45,775 bases of DNA, taken from the NCBI GenBank assembly GCA_024641965.1, contig JAHECC010000011.1, forward strand, positions 1 to 45,775. The letters are read 5' to 3'. The position numbers were made by a program, and so were the translations under genes. The stretch is from Rubrivivax sp. (GTDB taxonomy: Bacteria; Pseudomonadota; Gammaproteobacteria; Burkholderiales; Burkholderiaceae_C). Below the pieces are notes generated by a model that saw nothing but the letters and a program-made list of their open reading frames with translations, did not search any database and was not told the DNA's origin. Below, one piece after another: positions 40,149 through 45,775 of this stretch (the first letter of the stretch is position 1; the number at the start of each line of letters is the position of its first letter).

Positions 40149-40718
40149 TCAGGCCTTCGGCAGCGTCACGCCGCGCTGGCCCTGGTACTTGCCGCCACGG
40201 TCCTTGTAGCTGGTCTCGCAGACCTCGTCACTTTCGAAGAACAGCACCTGCGCGCAACCCTCGCCGGCATAGATGCGCGCCGGCAATGGCGTGGTGTTGC
40301 TGAACTCCAGCGTGACGAAGCCCTCCCATTCCGGCTCGAAGGGCGTGACGTTGACGATGATGCCGCAGCGTGCATAGGTGCTCTTGCCCAGGCAGATGGT
40401 GAGCACGTTGCGCGGGATGCGGAAGTACTCCATCGTGCGTGCCAGCGCGAAGCTGTTCGGCGGGATGGTGCAAACGTCGGCCTCGATGTCGACAAAACTG
40501 CGCTCGTCGAAATTTTTAGGGTCGACCACGCTGCTGTAGATGTTAGTGAAGACCTTGAACTCGCGCGCGCAGCGGATGTCGTAGCCGTAGCTGCTGGTGC
40601 CGTAGCTGACGATCTTGCTGCCGTCGGCCGCGCTGCGCACCTGGCCCGGCTCGAAGGGGTCGATCATGCCGGCGCTTTCTGCCATGCGGCGGATCCAGCG
40701 GTCGCTCTTGATGCTCAC
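40149..40718 (-). CDS. dcd: dCTP deaminase
   Basis: 189 residues from a GTG start preceded by GGAGG. Family motifs are [58 protein letters not shown] with the catalytic glutamate nearby, and [11 protein letters not shown]. It converts dCTP to dUTP for thymidylate synthesis in the cytoplasm. The length is normal. It lies 45 bases upstream of ypfJ. Confidence 0.96.
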   Translation of the reverse strand: MSIKSDRWIRRMAESAGMIDPFEPGQVRSAADGSKIVSYGTSSYGYDIRCAREFKVFTNIYSSVVDPKNFDERSFVDIEADVCTIPPNSFALARTMEYFRIPRNVLTICLGKSTYARCGIIVNVTPFEPEWEGFVTLEFSNTTPLPARIYAGEGCAQVLFFESDEVCETSYKDRGGKYQGQRGVTLPKA

Positions 40719-40876
40719 TCAATATCCTCCGTGCCGCACACTGCGGTGCGAGTCCTCTTCGGCACAACCGGGCGGAGACTCATGCCTCGATTCTGGCATG
40801 TGCGCCCGCGCTGGACGTGCGTTCGGACCGAGCAGCCGCTATGCTCGAGGCAACGCTGTCAGAGCGGAGGTCAACC

Positions 40877-41422
40877 ATGACGAGCAGCCTTTTCCGACCC
40901 GCCGACGAGTTGATCGTGCAGTACGCGCGCTACCACCGCGACCAGCGCAACATCGCCACGCATCTGGTGGGCGTGCCGATGATCGTTTTCGGCGTGGGCG
41001 TGCTGCTCGCGCGCGCCACCGTGGGCCCGGGCGATCCGGGCCTGAGCCTGGCCTGGTGGGCCTGGGGTGTGGCGACGCTGTGGTATGTCAGCCGGGGGCA
41101 TCTGCTGCTTGGGTTGGCGGTGAGCGCCATCAACGCCCTGCTCTTCGCACTAGCGCACCTGGCCTCGCAGGGCAGCCAGATGCAATGGCTGGCCTGGGGG
41201 CTGGGCTTCTTCGTGGTCGGCTGGATCATCCAGTTCATCGGCCACTACTACGAGGGCAGGAAGCCGGCCTTCGTGGACGACCTCAGCGGCCTGCTGGTGG
41301 GCCCGATGTTCATCACCGCGGAGCTGTTGTTCATGCTCGGCCTGGCGCGACCGCTGTCGCGCGTGATCGAGCAGCGTGCCGGGCCGACGATGTTGCGGGA
41401 CCTGGCGCACCCGCTCGGCTGA
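40877..41422 (+). CDS. DUF962/Mpo1-like membrane protein
   Basis: 181 residues from the ATG at 40877 with GCGGAGG upstream. The N-terminal YARYHRDQRNIATHLVGVPMIVFGVGVLLA and the later FIGHYYEGRKPAFVDDLSGLLVGPMFITAELLF are the DUF962 signature; four to five membrane helices are present. The yeast relative Mpo1 (YGL010w) is a 2-hydroxy fatty acid dioxygenase, with iron bound by the conserved histidines. The bacterial substrate is not known. Confidence 0.9.
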   Translation: MTSSLFRPADELIVQYARYHRDQRNIATHLVGVPMIVFGVGVLLARATVGPGDPGLSLAWWAWGVATLWYVSRGHLLLGLAVSAINALLFALAHLASQGSQMQWLAWGLGFFVVGWIIQFIGHYYEGRKPAFVDDLSGLLVGPMFITAELLFMLGLARPLSRVIEQRAGPTMLRDLAHPLG

Positions 41423-41428
41423 ATGGAA

Positions 41429-42331
41429 TCAGCCGACCACCAGCCGCACCGGTCCGCGCTGCGGCTCGGGCTCGGAATCGAAGCGCTCGAAACCCGTGTA
41501 GCACAGGAAGTGGCGGTTCGCGGCGCGGCCGAACAGCGTCATGCCGAGCCGCTCGGCCATCTCGTGGCCCATCGCCGTGACGCCGTTGCGCGAGACGATG
41601 ATCGGCACGCCGATCTGCGCGGCTTTCATGACCATCTCACTGGTCAGACGGCCGGTGGTGTAGAAGGCCTTGTCGCCGCCTTCGATGCCGTGCAGCGCCA
41701 TCCAGCCGCTGATGGTATCGATGGCGTTGTGGCGACCGACGTCCTCGACGAACATCAGCATCTCCGCGCCGCGGAACAGCGCGCAGCCATGCACCGAGCC
41801 CGCCTTGCGATGGATGCTGTCCTGCTGGCGCATGGTCTCCAGCATGCGCTGCAAGGTGCTTTGCCGGATGCGCGCCACCGAGGCGTCGGGCAATGTCAGC
41901 GTTTCGATCTGCAACATCATGTCGCCGTATACCGTGCCCTGCCCGCAGCCGGTGGTGACCACGCGGCGCGCGGTGCGTGATTCCAGATCGACCAGCCCGC
42001 CACGCGTGCGCACGGCGGCCGCGGCCACATCCCAGTCGACGGTGATCGACTCCACCTGCGCCACTTTTTCGATCAGGCGCTGGTTGCGCAGATAGCCCAG
42101 TACCAGCAACTCGGGCATCGCGCCCAATGTCATCAGCGTGACCAGTTCGCGTTTGTCGACGAACAGCGTCAACGGCCGCTCCGCCGGAATCATGATGCGG
42201 CGCTGCGCGCCGTACTCATCGAGAATGCGGATCTCGCGCAGCAGTTCGCCGCGCGCCTGCGTCAGGCGCGGCGCCTCTGCGACCGGTGAAGCGCCCGCCG
42301 GCAGTGGCATGGATTCGCGTGGCGGCGGCAT
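41429..42331 (-). CDS. fdhD: FdhD, sulfur carrier protein for formate dehydrogenase
   Basis: 300 residues. FdhD moves sulfur from IscS to the molybdenum cofactor of formate dehydrogenase. Family motifs are ERPLTLFVDKRELVTLM, MLMFVEDVGRHNAIDTI, TTGRLTSEMVMKAAQIGVPIIVSRNG and GMTLFGRA. The cysteine loop reads TTGCGQGTVYG, so only the first of the CxxC cysteines of E. coli FdhD is present. It is encoded with the formate dehydrogenase structural genes on the same strand. Confidence 0.93.
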   Translation of the reverse strand: MPPPRESMPLPAGASPVAEAPRLTQARGELLREIRILDEYGAQRRIMIPAERPLTLFVDKRELVTLMTLGAMPELLVLGYLRNQRLIEKVAQVESITVDWDVAAAAVRTRGGLVDLESRTARRVVTTGCGQGTVYGDMMLQIETLTLPDASVARIRQSTLQRMLETMRQQDSIHRKAGSVHGCALFRGAEMLMFVEDVGRHNAIDTISGWMALHGIEGGDKAFYTTGRLTSEMVMKAAQIGVPIIVSRNGVTAMGHEMAERLGMTLFGRAANRHFLCYTGFERFDSEPEPQRGPVRLVVG

Positions 42332-42340
42332 GCGCGCGCG

Positions 42341-42631
42341 CTACTTCCCCGGCGTGTAGACGAACGCGCCCGGGTCGACACAAGGCGGCGTCGCCTCGGG
42401 CGCATGGGGCGCCTTGCCGGCCTGTTTGGTGGCGGCAAAGTAGTCGGCAGCCACCTTGTCCTGCACCTTGCACAACTGGTAGGCGCCCACCTTGCCCGCG
42501 TGGGCACTCTTGGCCGCGCCCTCGGCCGCCTTGGCCTTGGCTTCGTCGCTCGGTGCTGGCAACGCCGCGTTGACCTGGGCGGCGAAAAGCGCCGCGACCA
42601 GCACGACGCCTGCGGTGAATAGGGATTTCAT
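42341..42631 (-). CDS. Small exported protein in the formate dehydrogenase cluster
   Basis: 96 residues from the ATG at 42631 with GCGGAGA upstream; the track start at 42820 is inside the neighbouring gene. A signal peptide (SLFTAGVVLVAALFAAQVNA) is followed by an Ala/Lys-rich segment and two cysteines, YQLCKVQDKVAADYF and TPPCVDPGAF. Similar proteins occur beside fdhD and fdhI-type genes; I know no function. It lies 9 bases upstream of fdhD. Confidence 0.8.
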   Translation of the reverse strand: MKSLFTAGVVLVAALFAAQVNAALPAPSDEAKAKAAEGAAKSAHAGKVGAYQLCKVQDKVAADYFAATKQAGKAPHAPEATPPCVDPGAFVYTPGK

Positions 42632-42656
42632 GCTCGGTCTCCGCTGTCGATGAGGT

Positions 42657-43790
42657 TCAGGTCGATACACCGGCGGCACCGGTGCCAGGTGCAGGCACAT
42701 CCGAGCGCTGCGCCGGCACACGCCCGGCCTTGATGTCGTCGTACCAGAGTTCGTGATGCTCCTTGGCCCAGGCCTCGTCGACATAGCCGGTGCGCATGGC
42801 CTGGTAGGAACCCTTGACACCGACCGTGCCCATGTAGATGTGGCCGATGAACAGCGCCATCATCATGAACGAAGCCACGCCGTGCACGATGTTCGCCACC
42901 TGCATGTTGCCGCGCGTGTAGGCCACGATCGGCAATAGATGGTCGAGCACCAGGCCGGAGGCCACGACGATCAGGCCGAAGAAGATCACGCCACCCCAGA
43001 ACACGACCTTCTCGCCGGCGTTGAATCGGCCCGAAGGCACATGCTTCCCGCTGAGCAATCCACCGCCCTGAGCCAGCCATTGCATGTCACCGGCGCGCGG
43101 CAGGTTGTCGCGCAGGTAGGTCGCGATGAAGATGACCAGGGCCACCGCAAACACAGGCCCGGCGAAGTTGTGCAGGTTCTTCAGCGCGTAGCTCAGCCAG
43201 CCGAACAAGGTCGCACCGATGATCGGCAATATCACGAACTTGCCCACCGCCATGACGATGCCCGACACGGCCAGGATGACGAAGCTGATGGCCACGCTCC
43301 AGTGCGCAGCCCGTTCCAGGTAGGTGAAGCGTTCGATCCTGCGCCCGGTATCCGGTTCGTGCCCGCCAATGCCGCCCACGCGCCAATAGAACATGGCCAC
43401 CGCCAGGCCGACGATCAGCAGCAACGCCCCGCCATAGGGCAGGATCCACTTATTTCGCATCTGGCGCCAGGCCTCGCCTGCGGTGGTGTAGGTCGATCCG
43501 GGATACTGCACGAAGGACTGGATCAGCGTGCCGCCTTCCGCCCCGCCAAGGTTCGTCATGCCACGTGCCTCGCCAGACTCGCGCACGGCACGCCACATCG
43601 GCGCGTTGTTGCCGGGCTGCGACTTCGCCCGCTGCGCGTTCGTCTCGTCGGGCTTGGGTTCGGCAGGCGCCACGAAGCCGGCCGGCGGCGCATTGCCCTG
43701 CGCGCGTACAACCGACGCAGGCGCTAAGGCCAGCAAAAACGTCAACATAAGCGCGATGACGATCGTTGGACTGCGCACGGTCATTTGCAT
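42657..43790 (-). CDS. Formate dehydrogenase gamma subunit (cytochrome b556)
   Basis: 377 residues from the ATG at 43790, supported by AAGGAGCAGCC. A signal-like hydrophobic stretch (VIALMLTFLLALAPASVVRAQ) and a roughly 100-residue exported extension (NAPPAGFVAPAEPKPDE) precede the usual four-helix FdnI-type cytochrome b core. The core includes YLERAAHWSVAISFVILAVSG, ALKNLHNFAGPVF and VHGVASFMMMALFIGHIYMG, whose histidines bind heme b. It anchors FdhAB and passes formate electrons to quinone. The N-terminal extension is longer than in E. coli FdnI. Confidence 0.92.
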   Translation of the reverse strand: MQMTVRSPTIVIALMLTFLLALAPASVVRAQGNAPPAGFVAPAEPKPDETNAQRAKSQPGNNAPMWRAVRESGEARGMTNLGGAEGGTLIQSFVQYPGSTYTTAGEAWRQMRNKWILPYGGALLLIVGLAVAMFYWRVGGIGGHEPDTGRRIERFTYLERAAHWSVAISFVILAVSGIVMAVGKFVILPIIGATLFGWLSYALKNLHNFAGPVFAVALVIFIATYLRDNLPRAGDMQWLAQGGGLLSGKHVPSGRFNAGEKVVFWGGVIFFGLIVVASGLVLDHLLPIVAYTRGNMQVANIVHGVASFMMMALFIGHIYMGTVGVKGSYQAMRTGYVDEAWAKEHHELWYDDIKAGRVPAQRSDVPAPGTGAAGVST

Positions 43791-43814
43791 GGCTGCTCCT
43801 TGCATCGGCCGCAA

Positions 43815-44036
43815 TCAGCGCGTGGTACCGATACGCCGGTACTCGTTCTGGGCGTTGGCGCGCTCGGCCAGCTGTTGCTCCCAGCTGGCCTTGTCGCCCG
43901 CCTTCCAGCCGGACACGACAAACGGATCCTTTGCGCCCTGCCAGGCCGGTGTGCGCTCGGCGCCGACCCGCTGCTGCGGCTTTTCGCTGCACGCTGCCAA
44001 CGCCAGCACGACGATAAACATCAAGGTGGCTCTCAT
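43815..44036 (-). CDS. Small lipoprotein of the formate dehydrogenase operon
   Basis: 73 residues from the ATG at 44036 (ATGA overlap with the beta-subunit gene). A lipobox ALAAC follows MRATLMFIVVL, giving a lipid-anchored mature protein of about 60 polar residues (GWKAGDKASWEQQLAERANAQNEY). Its place between beta and gamma subunits suggests an assembly or accessory role. No known family is recognised with confidence. Confidence 0.82.
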   Translation of the reverse strand: MRATLMFIVVLALAACSEKPQQRVGAERTPAWQGAKDPFVVSGWKAGDKASWEQQLAERANAQNEYRRIGTTR

Positions 44037-44665
44037 GACTTGGTCCCCGGTGGTTTGGCGGTTGCCGGAGCACCCGCCGTGGGCTTGCCATAGGCCGTAC
44101 CCCAACCCCAGACCTCGCTGCCCTTGCCGCGCGACAGCACGCGCACCCGCAGGATGTCGGCCACGACCTCGCCGTCACCGCCTAGCAGCGCCTTGGTGGA
44201 GCAGACCTCGGCACAGAGCGGCAACTTGCCTTCCGACAGACGGTTGCGCCCGTATTTCTCGAACTCGGCCTGGCTGCCGTTCGTCTCGGGCCCGCCGGCA
44301 CAGAAGGTGCACTTGTCCATCTTGCCGCGCAGGCCGAACGTGCCGTTGCTGGGGAACTGCGGCGCGCCGAAGGGGCAGGCGTAGGAGCAGTAGCCGCAGC
44401 CGATGCACACGTCCTTGTCGTGCAGCACCACGCCGTCATCGGTGCGGTAGAAGCAGTCCACCGGGCACACCGCCATGCACGGCGCATCGGAGCAGTGCAT
44501 GCAAGCCACCGAGATGCTTTTCTCGCCGGGCACGCCGTCGTTCAGCGTGACCACGCGGCGCCGGTTGACGCCCCAGGGCACGTTGTTCTCGGCCTTGCAG
44601 GCGGTGACGCAACCGTTGCATTCGATGCAGCGCTCGGCGTCGCAGATGAATTTCATTCGAGCCAT
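44033..44665 (-). CDS. fdhB: Formate dehydrogenase beta (iron-sulfur) subunit
   Basis: 210 residues. Four ferredoxin-type motifs are visible: CIECNGCVTACKAEN, CMHCSDAPCMAVCPVDC, CIGCGYCSYACPFGAPQFP and CTFCAGG...CAEVC. They bind four [4Fe-4S] clusters that wire FdhA to the cytochrome b. The N-terminus MARMKFICDAERC is the usual start. No transmembrane helix is present at the C-terminus, which ends in a Pro/Ala-rich tail. The gene lies 10 bases after fdhA. Confidence 0.94.
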   Translation of the reverse strand: MARMKFICDAERCIECNGCVTACKAENNVPWGVNRRRVVTLNDGVPGEKSISVACMHCSDAPCMAVCPVDCFYRTDDGVVLHDKDVCIGCGYCSYACPFGAPQFPSNGTFGLRGKMDKCTFCAGGPETNGSQAEFEKYGRNRLSEGKLPLCAEVCSTKALLGGDGEVVADILRVRVLSRGKGSEVWGWGTAYGKPTAGAPATAKPPGTKS

Positions 44666-44675
44666 GAATGTCCCC

Positions 44676-45775
44676 TCAAGCCGTGGCTTTTTCGATCTGG
44701 CACAAGGTCGTCTTGGTTTCCTGCATCATCGTCACGCTGTCGTAGCCGTAGGTGGTGCCGGTGTTCACCGCCTCGCCGCGCACGACCGGATGCGCACCCT
44801 TCGGGTAGTAGCTCAGCATGTCGGCGCCACCCCATTGGCCGGAGAAGTGGAAGGGCAGGAACACGGTATCCGGGCCGACACGCTCGGTCACCAGCGCCTT
44901 CACTTGCAGGCCCTTGAAGCCGCTCAGGCCCTGCATCGGCGGCGTCTTGACCCACACCGTGTCGCCATCGCGGATGCCGCGGTCGTTGGCGGCGCGGGGG
45001 TTGATCTCGACGAACATGTGGGGTTGCAATTCGGCCAGCCACGGGTTCGAGCGTGTTTCCTCGCCACCGCCCTCGAATTCGACCAGGCGCCCGCTGGTCA
45101 TGACCAGCGGGAAGGTCTTGCCGATGTCGAGATTCTTTTCCTGCACGGTCTTGTACAGCGTCGGCAACCGCCAGAAGGCCTTCTTGTCGTCGTGGGTCGG
45201 GTAAAGCGCGACCAAGTCCGGCCGGTTGCTGTACAGCGGCTCACGGTGCTGCGGAATCGGATCGGGGAAGTTCCACACCACGGCCCGTGCCTTGGCGTTG
45301 CCGAAGGGATGGCAGCCATGCTTCATGCTCACGCGCTGGATGCCGCCTGACAGGTCGGTCTTCCAGTTCTTGCCCTCCGCGGCCTTCTGTTCGGCTTCGG
45401 TGAGGTCGGCCCACCAGCCCAGCTTCTTCAGCAGGATGTGGTCGAACTCCGGGTAGCCCATCGTCAGCTCGGCGCCCAGCGAGTGCGATCCGTCGCCGGC
45501 CAGCAGCGACACCCCGTCGCGCTCCACACCGAAGTTCGCACGGAAGTTGCCGCCACCGTCCATCACGTGGCGGCTGGTGTCGTACAGGTTCGGCGAGCCC
45601 GGGTGCTTGATCTCCGCCGTGCCGAAGCAAGGCCAGGGCAGGCCGAAATAGTCACCGTCGAGCTTGTAGCCGGTCTCCTTGTCGATGCCGCCCTTGGCGC
45701 GCAGCGTCTTCACGTCGAAGACATGCATGTTGCGCATGTGCGCCTTCAGCCGCTCGGGCGTCTGCCCGGTGTAGC
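44676..45775 (-). CDS. fdhA: Formate dehydrogenase alpha subunit, C-terminal part (runs off right edge)
   Basis: About 366 C-terminal residues can be read. The frame stays open to the window edge (YTGQTPERLKAHMRNMHVF), so the track start at 45737 is not the true one. The segment includes TSGRLVEFEGGGEETRSNPWLAELQPHMFVEINPRAA, the molybdopterin-dinucleotide-binding domain, and GTTYGYDSVTMMQETK near the end. The catalytic selenocysteine or cysteine and the N-terminal [4Fe-4S] cluster lie outside the window. It oxidizes formate to CO2 together with the FdhB and gamma subunits. Confidence 0.93.
   Translation of the reverse strand, partial: YTGQTPERLKAHMRNMHVFDVKTLRAKGGIDKETGYKLDGDYFGLPWPCFGTAEIKHPGSPNLYDTSRHVMDGGGNFRANFGVERDGVSLLAGDGSHSLGAELTMGYPEFDHILLKKLGWWADLTEAEQKAAEGKNWKTDLSGGIQRVSMKHGCHPFGNAKARAVVWNFPDPIPQHREPLYSNRPDLVALYPTHDDKKAFWRLPTLYKTVQEKNLDIGKTFPLVMTSGRLVEFEGGGEETRSNPWLAELQPHMFVEINPRAANDRGIRDGDTVWVKTPPMQGLSGFKGLQVKALVTERVGPDTVFLPFHFSGQWGGADMLSYYPKGAHPVVRGEAVNTGTTYGYDSVTMMQETKTTLCQIEKATA

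Noticed and set aside
1-45775. CRISPR array associated with the Cas6-like gene
   Set aside because: I looked for regularly spaced direct repeats of 24-40 bases near the Cas6-like gene and elsewhere and saw none.
1-45775. Signs of a mobile element or genomic island border
   Set aside because: No transposase, integrase, tRNA or flanking repeats were seen, and base composition looks even, apart from short AT-rich promoter stretches.

Overview
The window is a high-GC, densely packed chromosomal segment from a sulfur-oxidizing proteobacterium. Gene content (oxidative Dsr with dsrEFH and dsrL, a Sox system, flavocytochrome c sulfide dehydrogenase, a WS/DGAT wax-ester synthase and a three-subunit formate dehydrogenase with FdhD) suggests Betaproteobacteria, probably Burkholderiales-like. 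That placement is inference from gene content and codon style, not from a marker gene. No rRNA, tRNA, insertion sequence or CRISPR array was seen, and no gene-free stretch exceeds 300 bases.

Region 1 (1-1453, minus strand) is a compact operon: a 71-aa protein, a Cas6/Cmx6-like protein joined to it by a GTGA overlap, a DsrC homologue lacking both functional cysteines, and a gene that runs off the left edge. It is divergent from dsrA. A CRISPR-type RNA endonuclease fold in a sulfur locus with no CRISPR array is the most unusual feature of the window.

Region 2 (1729-14891, plus strand) is the complete reverse dissimilatory sulfite reductase operon dsrABEFHCMKLJOPN, followed by a second cysteine-less dsrC paralogue and a uroporphyrinogen-III methyltransferase (siroheme supply). 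Most genes overlap or nearly touch. DsrEFH and DsrC relay persulfide sulfur, DsrAB oxidizes it to sulfite, DsrL links the reaction to pyridine nucleotides, and DsrMKJOP is the membrane complex that handles DsrC thiol/disulfide electrons.

Region 3 (14881-19095) holds a NarL-type response regulator and a soluble GAF histidine kinase on the minus strand, then a carboxymuconolactone decarboxylase-like/Rieske fusion and a FadL-type outer-membrane protein on the plus strand. A near-palindrome containing AATGGGTAG occurs both between the two divergent dsr operons and in front of the kinase operon. It is a candidate binding site for this regulator.

Region 4 (19251-31043) is the periplasmic sulfur oxidation block: soxCDYZAXB, an exported DsrE-like protein, fccAB (minus), then a SoxH-like metallo-hydrolase, a thioredoxin-like protein, a GlcG/HbpS-like protein, a small cytochrome c and an ArsR-family regulator with cysteines placed as in persulfide sensors. 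RNA hairpins sit between soxZ and soxA and between soxX and soxB.

Region 5 (31073-45775) is mostly housekeeping and accessory: dinB, a DUF454 protein, an FMN alpha-hydroxy-acid dehydrogenase, a GT2/LAB_N/ArnT-like lipid-glycan operon, an alpha/beta hydrolase convergent with a WS/DGAT acyltransferase, a zinc metallopeptidase, dcd, a DUF962/Mpo1-like membrane protein, and a formate dehydrogenase cluster (fdhD, two small exported proteins, gamma, beta and truncated alpha subunits) that leaves the window on the right.
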